Below, piece by piece: positions 1-11,662 of a DNA stretch of 64,000 nt. The DNA lies in NCBI RefSeq assembly GCF_012273895.1, contig NW_024045131.1:930001-994000 (forward strand), written 5' to 3'. This DNA is from Zerene cesonia (lineage: Eukaryota; Arthropoda; Insecta; Lepidoptera; Pieridae). The translations under genes were made by a program, and so were the position numbers. Position 1 is the stretch's first letter. Every line of letters begins with the position of its first letter. The notes below the pieces were generated by a model. The model had not been told where the DNA came from. It ran no database searches and worked only from the letters and a program-made list of their open reading frames with translations.

Positions 1-114
1 AAGATGGTTATTATAAACCAGCGCTACGAACCATGGCCGGAAATGCAAGATGTTTTGGACAAGATGGCGCACGCTGAAACGATAGAGTTGACAGGAATCC
101 AGCCTTGTTCATAA
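1..114 (+). CDS. 3' end of an unidentified protein-coding gene (last 37 codons)
   Basis: Read from base 1 in frame 1, the sequence is open for 37 codons and stops at TAA (112-114). The composition is coding-like, in contrast to the AT-rich noncoding sequence that follows at once. The peptide is charged and amphipathic, with the pieces NQRYEPWPEMQDVL and DKMAHAETIEL, and ends IQPCS. It would be the C-terminal end of a gene running in from the left on the strand opposite to edl and Sik3, so tail-to-tail with edl. No family is recognised, and whether base 1 lies inside an exon or just after a splice site cannot be seen. Confidence 0.5.
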   Translation, partial: KMVIINQRYEPWPEMQDVLDKMAHAETIELTGIQPCS

Positions 115-1176
115 TTTAAATGTTAAATACTTGGTCAATATATGTTGTTTTTTTATTTCGCTTTAAAGTAACTATACGTATCTACAACGTTTCTTTTATA
201 ATTTGTAATACGTGTGCAGATCCTACTTATATTTAAAACGCGAAAGTTTGTAAGTATTGATGGATGGATGTTTGTTACTCTTCCACGCGAAATCAGCTTA
301 TCGTATCTTCGTGAAATTCTGGATTAGCACGTAGGCTACTTTATAAGGGGGTACCGGGGTATGCGATGAGGGGTAAGCCGCGGGTTACAGCTAGTTTAAA
401 ATAAGTTTTAGATCTTATATTGCTCTTTCAAGTAAATATCAATAGTCTGCTATGATTTTTGTAGCAACATACTGTTATTTACAAATCATACTACACGTTA
501 TATAATGCTTATCGTGTGAGGTGATACCACAACTTTGTAGCTAAGTTAAAATATATGTTTCACGTAGGTACTTAGATGGGTTTATTTGGATGACATTAGA
601 AATTATCACCTTTTCGACATACGGATAGATATTACCTGCATAGGCCAACGTGATTATGAAATCACGTTGGTTTGCAGTATGTTCAAATCTCATTGAGCAT
701 GGACATAATATGATACTCCATTGCCAGCACAAATAAATTAATATAATTGTATCGACCAACAAAATTTATTAACTAAAAAACCTTAGCATATTTAATTTTA
801 CAACTTGTATGTCTTAATCAATGTTAATTAGGAGTAGACAGGCTTTTAATTTTAAATTTCAACGGCCCCAATTTTAATATTATGGTTTTATAGCTAAGAA
901 AATTTCTTCTCCTTAAAAATTTCAATAAATATATTTAAATAAAGACCGGGTCTATTACCTACAAAGGGGCATTTTTGCCCACTTTGAGAAAGACCAAATG
1001 TATAATCTATGGACTACTCTATGCCATCGTATCTGACAGCTGTCAAAACGCCAACAAATTTCGTATAGATCTCATTGAGAAAGTCAAATGTACCAGTATA
1101 TATCTGTATAATCTATGGACAAATGCAAACACTATTCCATGGGAGATAAAATAAAACAAATTATACGATAGCAACA
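115..1176. other. Intergenic AT-rich DNA between the left-edge gene and edl
   Basis: No gene is seen. The region separates two convergent transcription units. It holds a diverged Helitron-like copy (about 240-398) and otherwise simple AT-rich sequence. It should contain the 3' UTR of the left-edge gene, but no AATAAA close to its stop is obvious. Confidence 0.5.
240..398 (+). mobile_element. Diverged non-autonomous Helitron-like element
   Basis: It begins near 'gcgaaagtttgtaag' and ends with 'cgcgggttacagctag' followed by T. This matches, with many changes, the head and the CTAG tail of the better-kept copies at 28828-29027 and 50283-50486. No coding capacity. Confidence 0.5.
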
Positions 1177-1182
1177 TTTATT
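1177..1182 (-). terminator. Candidate polyadenylation signal of edl
   Basis: AATAAA on the minus strand, the first canonical signal I find downstream of the edl stop at 2022. It implies a 3' UTR of about 0.85 kb. The hexamer is common in AT-rich DNA, so this is only a candidate. Confidence 0.3.
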
Positions 1183-2021
1183 TACACAATGCTTGACTAG
1201 AAATAACTACAATAACATTTTTACAATAAAAATTGTGACTTATACACAGGGTGTCCCGCTTATGGTGGACTCGACAGAACTTACGCTTTTAAGACGCCGA
1301 TACGTAAAAAATCTCCGACGCATCTTTCTATTAGATATAAATGTATAAAACATAATACAACATAATAACAAAACATTTTTGGTAGAACTAACAATTACTA
1401 CTAAAATTGGTTTCTAATACTGATTAGATCCTTATATCATACAGGGAAATGTAATTTCATGTTAAACTTGTCAGTAATTCAAGGCGTAATTAGTTTATGA
1501 ATTAATTCTAATTACAATAACTATTTTAATAAAAACTTAAACGCCTTCCAATTGTCAATAAGACCAAATTTATAATGTGACCACATGAGGTATATATACT
1601 CGTATATATAAAAAAAAACTGTTGCAAAATTATTCTCCTCCTTTCTTGTCGTTGGTTAAATTAAGATAGCAAGTTTTTACGTCTTTCTACTTAAATAATA
1701 ATTATAATTTATAGAACAGATAAATGTACAGACAAATAAAAAAATATAAATGTATGTCTAGGAACTTCTGACTAAAGTTACCATTGCAAGTAAAGTTAAG
1801 TAAAACAGAGCGAAAAAAAATCAAGATGGCCACCTCGTGCCGTCTCGCTCTCGCACTATTCCATCTCACTCGCTCATGAGAAATGACATAAAAAAAATCA
1901 AATTTACAAGAGAAAAAAAATACATTACGAAATTAGAATTTTTACTAATTATCTAAGTTAATTATTTTACTAAACTACGTGATATGTAACTGTGTTAATT
2001 AGTGTATTGTAATCTTTGAAA

Positions 2022-2090
2022 TTATTTCGCCCCCAACTTCTCGAGTAATTCTTGTAACGCTAACGCTTTGGCTAGGCGTCTTCTGAAGTC
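2022..2090 (-). CDS. edl: edl coding exon 3 (SAM C-terminal helix and stop)
   Basis: The acceptor 'tatttccag' is followed by 22 codons (DFRRRLAKALALQELLEKLGAK) and TAA at 2024-2022. The amphipathic helix fits the last SAM helix. Nothing after it in frame resembles an ETS domain. Confidence 0.8.
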   Translation of the reverse strand, partial: DFRRRLAKALALQELLEKLGAK

Positions 2091-3541
2091 CTGGAAATAG
2101 AGATATTTGAGAATTAGTGTTTCGTTCACGTAACCTCATTGGAACGTTGGTTTCGTATAAATGTAGAAAAAGAGATTTTACTATCGATTCTCAGTAAGAA
2201 CAAACCAAAAAAATATCTGATAAAAGGGGCAAATGATGTGAATAAAAATTTAGTTTAGTCAAAATCGGTCAAATGGTTGTCGAATTAGCGACAATAAGTC
2301 ACGCAACGTAAATGGATATTTATCACCTTGCAAACCGGTGCTTAACCTGGATTTTTGATTATTTTAAAGCGACAACAGAAAGACATCGTCTATGAAAGTT
2401 GCAAATGTTAATAAGAAAATACTTTTTTTATATGTCCTAGTCTGCAATGGAGCTGGTGGGACGCCTGATGGTAAGCGCTACCACCGCCCATGAACATTTG
2501 GAAACGAGGTCGATTGCAGACCTTACGCCTCTATAAATGGATTGCCGACTTTGAACTGGAAAGGGATGAAAAAGGATCGACGAGAGGAATAAAGGAAAGG
2601 ACTGGGAAGGATAAGGAAACGATACACAGTGCGAGCCGGCCCAATCGGTGCCGAGGCGTACTCCACAACCACATAAAAACAACTGACTATACAAAAAGCT
2701 GAAGGCCCATCCACACTCACCTGATGCAGCACATCGCCGCCGCGCGGGACTCTCGCGGCGAACATGTCGCGTGACATGAGGCAGAGCGCTTTCCCATTCA
2801 TGGGGAAGCGCTCGGGCAGCCCACCGCGGCGGGACACCCACGTGCCCACGTGCGCGCGACACCACGTGCGCGGGTCTGGCGCGAGATATGTTTTTAAATA
2901 TATACGAGGTATTTATTTTTTTATTCATATTAATTAAAGTAACAGTATTTTTTAAGGTAACAGAGGATTTTGAATATAATTCTTTATCTTCCAAGTCAGA
3001 GACAAGATTCTCTTATACGATGTCTATATGTCAAACGAAATACGCTAAATTCCTTCTATTTACTACAACTGCGACTAATACGATATACTAAAGACAAATA
3101 CAGTGATAATATAATATAGTTATAACGCTTTTGATAAAATTAACATCATTGTCTCACTTGTTGTCTTAGAGAGTATACATAAGGAAACTATTTAATGCTG
3201 GCTATTCTAATCAGATCAATAAAATAAACTCATGAAATTATTGTATTATCATCGAGTCTTGATAACAACGTTTGAATTAAATCAATCCGTTTGCGTCAAA
3301 ATCGAGTCTAAAAGAGTCTTACATGCATCGGTTCATTCAGTAAGTGCTGAGGTCACAAAACCAAAAAGTACAGTCGTATTGAAAACCTCAATTTTTGAAA
3401 TCGATTAAAATAAATAAAATTTCATAATAACGAACGCTTCTCACCTAATGGTAAGTCATCTTCCTGAAGTACCCTCAAATCAACTGGTCCCCAAACACCA
3501 TCAGCTGGCGGCACACGGTCGCAACGCGCTTGGGTAGGCAT
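2022..3541 (-). CDS. edl: SAM/Pointed-domain protein without an ETS domain, edl/mae-like (3 coding exons)
   Basis: Join 3541-3445, 2875-2721, 2090-2022 on the minus strand. The junctions keep frame (phases 1 and 0), with AG acceptors and GT donors, and give 106 residues. After a short N-terminal leader the protein is an ETS-type SAM (Pointed) domain: DPRTW, then FPMNGKALCLM, then MFAARVPRGGDVLHQ and DFRRRLAKAL, ending LEKLGAK-stop. MNGKALC and the GGDVL block are hallmarks of ETS-family SAM domains. No ETS DNA-binding domain follows; the frame stops 22 codons into the last exon. That is the architecture of Drosophila Edl (Mae), a SAM-only protein that binds the SAM domains of Pointed-P2 and Yan and tunes their response to MAPK. 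The ATG exon opens with a splice acceptor, so a 5' noncoding exon exists upstream; a longer N-terminus is possible. The segment between the first tryptophan helix and LPERFP looks shorter than in ETS SAM domains I know. Orthology is inferred from architecture. Confidence 0.75.
2430..2678 (+). mobile_element. SINE family A copy (internally shortened)
   Basis: It shares 'ggagctggtgggacgcctg', 'accaccgcccatgaacat', 'aaatggattgccgact' and 'ggaaaggactgggaagg' with copies at 33287, 41077, 46003, 48660 and 62030. It lacks the middle part seen in the 48660 copy. It lies in the second edl intron next to the exon 2 donor. Confidence 0.75.
2721..2875 (-). CDS. edl: edl coding exon 2 (main SAM exon)
   Basis: 155 bp, phase 1 in and phase 0 out, GC-rich against AT-rich flanks. 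Acceptor 'gcgccag' and donor GTGAGTG. It encodes most of the SAM domain, including RTW, FPMNGKALCLM and GGDVLHQ. The downstream intron begins only about 40 bp before a SINE tail (ending near 2678). Confidence 0.8.
3445..3541 (-). CDS. edl: edl coding exon 1 (start codon exon)
   Basis: The acceptor 'tttcag' ends at 3546; the exon starts TAAAATGCC with ATG at 3541-3539. It codes 32 residues (MPTQARCD... to DDLPL) plus one base and ends at donor GTGAGA (3444). The T-AAA before ATG keeps the frame open to the acceptor, so an upstream exon could add N-terminal residues. Confidence 0.7.
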
Positions 3542-4654
3542 TTTACTGAAATAAAACAGACAGTTTTATTAATTTTCACCTTTTTATGTTTATTTAAAGG
3601 TGTATACGTTTATAAAATGAATTCTTTTTCTGGTTTGTGGCAGAGAATGCATTTGTGTTTCTGTACGAACGTTTGTAATATTTTCATGCAAAAACTACTG
3701 GACCAATTTCAAAAATTATTATACCAATAGAAAACTGTATCTTTGCTGAGGCTTTATATGTACCACGGACGAAGCCGGAGTGAAGAGCTAATGTAAATAG
3801 TGCTTACAATTTTTTGTGAACTGATTCTAACGTGACAAAGTAAATAATTATCATTTGAATAATTAATCGATACTACATATTTAAATTATTCGTACAAATC
3901 TACCGTTTAGAGGCAAGGCCGCCTAATTATAGATTTCCTGCGAAAGAAAACATCGCCATTACATAAGAGACCAACGATTATAGACCCACATCCGGCTTCC
4001 GTTACATTGTGACCACACTGCGTTTTTATTTCCATTTACCGACTTCTGTAACGGATATCCTACAGTATTATGTGCGAATAATAGTGTTTCAACCATTTGT
4101 GCATACTGTCGGCTTTAGAATGATTTAATGACCTGATTTTTAGAGTGAAAACTTCTTTAGCCGTTGGACAGTTTATGGTTGGCTAATCTTTGGAAGAGCA
4201 GAGTTGAAATTTGACACAGAGAAGTTTGGATAACCACATAGGCTACTTGTAACCGGGTACCACGCGAGTGACGCCGGGGCTTTATTTATTTATTTACACT
4301 TTATTGTGCTGGCATACATAACCCATCCCTAAAATAAATGACTTAAAACTAAACCAGCACAGCGGGCGGTCTTATCACTAACGAGTGATCCCTTCCAGGC
4401 AACCAAGTAGTTCTAAACAATACATAACTGAAGAGTTATTTTCAACGCGCTTATCTCGGGAACTACTGACCCGATTTCAACAATTTCTTTCACCGTTGGT
4501 GACAACGTCGTGATTTACATGATCCCTGAGTGCTATAGGCCACATATATGTACCACAAGTGAAGCCGGGATGTCAATCACTAGTTCCCAAGGTTATCGAG
4601 GACAATAGGAAAGCGGCAAGCGGTGCAACTCGCCATAAATTCGTCATTAACTTG

Positions 4655-4702
4655 AGAAATTTTGAAAGAATAGAAAAAATTTGATCACGAGGAAGGATTA
4701 TC
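4655..4702 (+). mobile_element. Fragment of a MITE with GAGAAATTTTGAAAG ends
   Basis: 'gagaaattttgaaagaatag' followed by 'tttgatcacgagg' matches the reverse orientation of the copy near 49900-50030. Only one end and part of the centre remain. Confidence 0.5.
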
Positions 4703-5229
4703 GTCGTCATTAACTTCTCCGAGTAACGCGACGTCAAATTCAAAACAGCATTAATGTATCATTCTTGCTCTATATATATATTTTTTTTTTTTGTCGTTTT
4801 CCGATTTACATGAGGTCTTCTAGACAATTAAATTTTTCAAATCGGACCAGTAGTTCCTGCGATAGGTACGTTGTTCAAACAAACAAACAAACAAACTTTT
4901 CACCTTTATAATATTAGTATAGATTCATTCAAAGTACTGTAATGAGGGGAAATTCAGATTTTAGATGTTTTATGTTTTGAATATTTTTACCAACTTCCAG
5001 CTGGATGGGAAAAATTGCACTTTACCATGTCTAATCTGACCGTACTATAAGGTGTAATAGTCAAAAACCTAACTTTTTCCAATGACAGTTTTTCAAATAT
5101 TTATATTAAATTGAAATATTTTTAACCGTCTCGCAATTACAGAACAACATTTTTGGTATATTTTCCCAATTAGTTCTATTCACAAGTCCCCTGATTGACC
5201 CTAAAAAACGACAAAATAGATAAGATGTG

Positions 5230-5425
5230 TTTTGACGTTTGCCTAGGCCCCTGATCGCAACTGTTTCCAACCAACTCATAGTTGTTATTCATTTTTGTCA
5301 AGCGCCATCTGTATTTCCCCAAACGAGTGCAACGGAAGCGCGCGCGCCGTCTTCCCGCCAAACCGGCGGACGTTCCATAATCGAAATCGACACTTCCGTC
5401 CATTTCGAAAAAGGAACGCATTGTC
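5230..5425. promoter_or_regulatory. CpG-rich patch upstream of edl (candidate promoter or first exon)
   Basis: A local GC- and CpG-rich island (for example 'gcgcgcgccgtcttcccgcc') in otherwise AT-rich intergenic DNA, about 1.7 kb upstream of the first edl acceptor. The minus strand is open for 81 codons (5176-5421), but I see no convincing donor linking it to edl. A promoter or first exon is inference from composition and position only. Confidence 0.25.
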
Positions 5426-6114
5426 GGCTGTGACGTTCGTTTAATGTCACATTGTTTTTATGTATAATGAGTTTCCGATAGAGGAATTAATAAACAATTA
5501 ATCAATTAATATTATCTTTTAAATCTACCATGTCATACGTAGTAAGTGGATAGTCCTCACTTAATATGTCAATATGTAAGCTCATAATGTTGTTATGTTT
5601 GTATCGTAGTTTACGACGTACGTATACGAATTCTATTATAATCTGTGCCCTTTAAAACAGTTGAGAATCTATACTATAATTATCCAAAAAGCTATGCATA
5701 CTACATTATTGGGGCCTAGAAAAACTATGCTTATAAACAGCTTAAAGCACAATCGATACTTTAATTATTTTTATAGCACCTTACCGAATGGTTTAAGCAT
5801 TTCGCACGTGGTTGTGATGCTGGCTATAATGGACGCTACTAATCTATTTATTATATAATTAAATGTTCATTGTAGGTTAAAAATCGCATATTTGTAACAA
5901 TAACATTAATGATGTTTATTAACTGTTTTCACTCAAAATTTAAGCCGATTTGTCTATTTATTTAACGTTCGTTGCATCATCAAAGAGAACTTCAAGAAAG
6001 TCAATAAATGACATTTAAATGGTAGACAAGAGAAATAATTATTTTTATCAAAACACTAAATCGCCTTCTAATTGTCAGAACTAGACGAAATTTAAATGAG
6101 ACCACAAATTAAGC

Positions 6115-6330
6115 AACAGCTTTCAATTAAAAAAAAGCTGTGTGTGCGATTCACACATGATAGAAGTGAAACTTCAGTAAATCGACAAAAGAATGAATAA
6201 AATAGTATGTATATTTCTGTCTCATTCTTTGCCGGCTTCATTCTACACATTTTTGTATTTCTGTCTCTTACCTGTCGTTTTTCCGTTGCATCAGGTTTGA
6301 AATCACAACGATTCTAAAGAAGTTTCACTT
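6115..6330 (+). repeat. Interspersed repeat shared with 34540-34700
   Basis: 'gtgtgtgcgattcacaca', 'gatagaagtgaaacttcag' and 'tgtctcattctttgccggc' recur in the same order at 34540-34700. Noncoding; class unknown. Confidence 0.65.
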
Positions 6331-8794
6331 CAAAAAATGAATCATCGAAATCATTTGGGTTCACCCAGTATATACTTTTTATTTTTTAACTTGTTTGCTG
6401 TTTGGCAGAAGATCAACCAATATCAAATCAAGATATCATAATAATATAAAAAAGGAAATGACAAATTAATTATACAGCTATTCAACCCTCATATATCTGT
6501 ATATTTATTTTATTTTCCAGAACAATCATCCTAAAATTGATTGCTAGGTAATTTCCAATTTAAAAGCACACAAAACATGTTTAAATACAAACAACAAGTC
6601 CGATACGATCAAAATATTTCTAGACGTTATGCCGGAAGTAAGTTAGCGCGGGAAATCGTGACGCATCGAATAGAAAGCAAACACAAGGAAATTGGCAATA
6701 GTCGCTTCCTGATGCGATAATCAGATAATCCGATTGTTGTTGTAAAGTATTTTTATTGCTTTTTTTTTTAATTATATAGCATATGACTGTTTTGATGCTT
6801 TTCCCGCCATTTTTGTGTATAACGTGAAAAGAAAGTTTTAATTCATTTTATGGCCAGGAAGTATTTTAGAAATTAAAAGTTGTTATATCATATGTGCGAG
6901 TAATTTTATGAATAATTAACTTCATGTTGAGATTTCTAATGAGATGATCCCGGATCGGATATATGTGATCCCGGAGTGCTGTAGTTACTACTAGCTAAGC
7001 CGAGGCGGACCTCTAATAATATAATAAGGCTTCCGTATTTATTGCTTAAAAACATACAGCAAGATTAAATATGTATATAGCTACGTTAAAAGTAATACCT
7101 AAATTTCATTTATTATGATGCAGGAAGAACTTAATTCTCTGAAAAACCAAAAACAAGCCAAAATTGTTTTGTTTTTCAGAGTCTATTACAATAAGTATCT
7201 CATACTACTCACTTTAAATATTTAAGTCGAAACAATCCTTAAGTCACAATACACAACACCACTATATCACTACACAAAGACCCAAGAATTTATTTTAAAA
7301 CGTATCAGTGTACTTTGTATGATTTATAAGCTACAAAATTACGTGTTTACACGCCAAGGCTTGATAACTGAATGAACGATTCTGAACGTCTGACGCAAAT
7401 TTGAATGGCGACAAGAATACCCCTATTCCTTTTTAGAAATAAACGATATATGTGTATTCGTAACAAATACAATTTTAAACTTTATTGTAATGATCAAAGA
7501 TAAATTTTTATATAACCATTATTTTTACTTATACCTTTACGAAGTTGAACAATATTTAAACGCACATTGCGCGGTTTTGTAGCCGGATGCGGGTTTTTTT
7601 GCATCTCTTTCTCACATAGGTAACATATTCTAGTGGGAAAGAGATAGGAATTCTGTTTTTGAATCGATAATGAATTCACGCATCCTGTCAGCATGTGGCC
7701 TGAAACTAATCGTTTCCGTCTTTGATCTTATGAATGTAATGATGTATGAGTCAAAACTTGCAATTTAATTCTAAGCTCTAAAGAGAACTGTTTAGAGTTT
7801 ACTATGCTTTATAGTTATAATTATTTTTTACCATTCAAAAGTAGGAAAGTCAATAATTAGGGGCGCGCGTATCCGCCACTATAATATATCAGTTTCCCGC
7901 CAAATTTATTTTCGGAAATGACAGTCGTTTTATTTTTTATTGCATTTTTGACACATCTTTAAGTACGAAAACATATGTTTTTAATGTCTATGAAAATTTA
8001 TAACTATTATAATTTAATGAGCATTAAAAAATTAAACACTTACAGACTTTAAATAATAATTGCTTCATGTATGTCTTTATAAAAGTTACAGCTATTAGTG
8101 GTTAGATACACATGTTTTTTCTTTTAAAAAAATGTAAAATTATTTCACACCCTTCATTAATGTGTCTTTGCTTTATTTTAGAAAATAGTTACCTACCCGT
8201 TTATTCATAAAAACCATACCATTCACGTAATTTGTATTCAAATTATTATTTTAAAAGATAAAGAAGCGGACCTCAAAAAAACAGGAAAGGGACAGTTTAA
8301 GATCCCAAATTTTATAGCTTATTGTGAACCACCGGAACTATTTAGGAAACATCGTTTTGTAAAGATTAAGCCAAACGGACGGACGTACTTTTATTATATA
8401 TACAAAAGGTGCAATTGGACAGGAAGCGGACGGTAGACTCAAATATTAACTTTTGATCCCAGCTTCCGCTTTACTGTCAACGGAAATTCTGTTTATTTAT
8501 TTAATTTTATTAAATGTCAGTTTCAACGGGGTATTTAAATCTCTGGTCTGATGTAAATTGGATAACGATATATAGGAATAGTATAAGTGAGAATAGTATG
8601 GCTTTCTGTTTCCTTAATAAACTATCAGTGTCGCACACTACATCAAATACTATCCAGCTCTATTGGTAGTATAGAAGTACAAACATGAAAACAAATAAAC
8701 ATGCATTCCTTTTTGCTAATTCAGTTTTACCGACCAATAAAAATAAGTTTTTAAGATCAGCATTTTAATATAATGTTCAATTTTATCTGTTTTT

Positions 8795-8990
8795 ATCACA
8801 TAGCGGGCAACTGAGCTGGTGGTTCACCTGATGGTAAGCGATAACCACCGCCCATGAACATATTTTTCGCTTAGGCTCAGACCTCTGCGAATGCGCTGCC
8901 CGCTTTTAAGGGGAAAGGGAAAAGGGAAGGATTGACGACTGGAAAGAAATAATGGAACAGGTGAGGAAAAGAAAACGGGCCGTTTTCCTT
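8795..8990 (+). mobile_element. SINE family B copy
   Basis: 'gcgggcaactgagctggtgg', 'accaccgcccatgaacat', 'gcgaatgcgctgcccgc' and a GGAAA-rich tail. Other copies: 20013, 31397, 39608, 47147, 50978, 54740. Confidence 0.75.
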
Positions 8991-11439
8991 TGTTATATAA
9001 CTCTTTAGTAATAACTTAAACGGCTGGCTGGCTAGTAATTAAATTACTAGTTTCCATAACTGAATTCCATATTTTGGTGCATATTATTTTTAATATTTTT
9101 TTTTTGAATTCATTGAACGTAGGACCCCCTGGAAGTAACGCAAACATAACGAGAGGAAGTGAATATTTCCCGCCCTTTTGTGTATTCCACGGACACGTTC
9201 GAAATTCGGAATTCGGAATACAAAAAAAAAGATCATAGACAACAATCCTTTTCAAATAAACGAATGGCGATTCACTTCCGACGTTACAAAATAGGTAATA
9301 CCTTTTGTTAACATCACGTATAGTCAAATATTTAGCCGATGTTTAACGGCAAAATAAACTCCTCACCTGGATATCGCCTCTTTTATATTCTTAAAATTTG
9401 GAAAAACTCCCAAATATACATTTTTATATTTTTTTAATAATCTACACTTCACTCTTCACATAACATATCCTAATGTACTTAATACTTATTTAATACAAAA
9501 TCAATTACTCTTTAAGCATTTTGAGAACATAAAAAAAATGTTTTATGCTCATTAAGTTGTAAAAAAAAACTAAACGGAAATGGCGGGATGTCATTTGACA
9601 AAAACTGCTATTATATCGCCCACAATGTCGCTAAATAGATTTAAGTAAGGTTTGCGTCAAGCCGGAATTCCCTAAACAGCTTATTTCGGGACAAAATAAG
9701 AAATTAGTTACATCCGTTTAGGTTGCTTGTCAAAATTTGGCGGGACGGTTGCCCGCGCAAAAACGGGTCAGAGACTGTCAACTCTTTCGTATTTTTTTTG
9801 TCTTAGTCTCAGTTATTTATGATCTTTTAACTTTACTACATGTTACCGTATAAATTTATACATTAAATTAACTAAGTTAACAATATAATTTTGTTTGATA
9901 TGTTTGGTACAGGAAAGATCATAATTAAGTGAAAATCCTTAATAATCTTAATATCAAATTGAAGAGATACAAAAAATATACAAAAAATACGTATTTTAAT
10001 AAAATCATGTAGAACCTTTTTTATTTGCGAAAGTAACCGCCTGTCTTCCTCTTATTTACACCTAAACCATTGATTTGTATGACATTTGGTACAGAGACAG
10101 TTTGAGACTCGTTAATGTCCATAGGATAATTTTCATGCGGAAAATCCCAATGGTACTGCCAGTAAAACCCTGGGACTGTCTCTTTTCCTTTGACTACGCG
10201 GCTGCCGAAGCTGCTTTTGTTACAAAGCCGCGGGCGAAAAGCAAGTTTTATAATTATAGTGTAGTGCAGTTCTTATCCCGAAAACTGGATGACAGCTATT
10301 AATAAATTTTAAGCTCTGTGTAAGTGCGCAGTGCTTAGTTATTTCATGAATTTAAAAGAGAAAAATGCGGATAATAATATTAAATAGATCATGACACAGT
10401 TTTCATTTCTTCATTTATTAAAATATGTAAGCAAACTAAATATATCGTAATATATGTAATTTATTACAATTGGTACTTTCAAAAAGGTTTCTCACACCCG
10501 CCCTTTTTTATTCTTTCTTTGTCATGCACGTGGCTGGCACGTATTTGAAAAGATATCTATCATCTCAAAGATGCTAATCTTTCCTTATTTTTTGTTATGT
10601 TTTTTAATACAGATTTTGCGCCGAAATAACGTATTTACTTGGTAAATTGATTAATAATTGAGGGATATATGTTTTTTTTTTTGCAATTATGTCTATTATC
10701 TAGAGAATATATTTAATTAAAAGTTAAAGACTTTTTAACAGTCCGTGAGCACCATTCTTCTCGTGAACGCTCCCGTTCGTCTTAGAAGCCTCGGGTTAAT
10801 ATTCCTAATATACTAAATTCTCGTGTCACTATGTTAGTTACCATACTCCTCCGAAACAGCTGGACCGATTTTTATGAAATTTTGTATGCATCTCGGGTAG
10901 GTCTGAGAATAGGTCAACATCTATTTTTATACCCTAAATGATAAGAGTAAGGCAGAACAGCGTTTGCCGGCTCAACTAATAATAAATAATATTACTTAGT
11001 AGCAATTATTATCCTAATTTATTTATTCACTAGACTAGATTTCGTTTGGATGAAGGGGATTTATAAAATTCTGCATTGTATCAAAGTGACCCGACATCGC
11101 AGTATTTCCATATAGTTTTGTTATATTCAATTGCCACTTTTTTCGTAATTGGACTTTAACAGTGTTTTCCGTTAGACAAACGCATAAAATAAATCGTTTT
11201 GGCTCATTGTTGATTTTACTAGTATAGTACTTTCATAAACGGATATTAACTTCAGTTTTTCACGTCATGATAACGATTGTAGCTTTCGTTTTGACATTTT
11301 TCAAGTCAACATCTATAGTAAAGCGTAAGATAGCAAAGCGAAACTGAAACTGAAGGTAATTGAAGCTCAAAATTTGTACTTACGTACTTGGAATTACGTG
11401 TGGAAATTGTGGGTAGAATAAGAATGAATAAACAAACAA

Positions 11440-11662
11440 TGTTATCTCAGTTACAGAGGTTTATGCATATAAAATTTACTCGCTGTCTCAGTTATAGAGG
11501 TAACTATGATGATAAATCGAAAGAACAAATCCCAGATATAGAGGTTTACCTCATCCCACTAACAGAGGTAATTCAGTGGCAAAGTGTTGGGACCTCAGCA
11601 TGAGTTCCAGTTATGCAGGTTTCTCACTTATCCAGGTCCCACTTAACCAAGTTTCACTGTAT
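11440..11662 (+). repeat. Array of degenerate TCCCAGTTATAGAGGT-like motifs
   Basis: At least seven related motifs occur in about 220 bp: 'ctcagttacagaggttta', 'ctcagttatagaggtaac', 'cccagatatagaggttta', 'cccactaacagaggtaat', 'tccagttatgcaggtttc', 'ctcacttatccaggtccc', 'ccacttaaccaagtttca', closing with 'cactgtata'. Spacing is irregular. This looks like the subterminal repeats of a DNA transposon end, but the class is not proven. Confidence 0.5.

Noticed and set aside
2437..2994. Minus-strand 185-codon open frame over the edl exon 2 region
   Set aside because: Runs out of phase through the SINE and the exon; the SAM domain is read in another frame.
5176..5421. Minus-strand 81-codon frame as an upstream edl exon
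   Set aside because: No convincing donor that would join to the acceptor at 3546; kept only as a CpG-rich candidate promoter or first-exon area.
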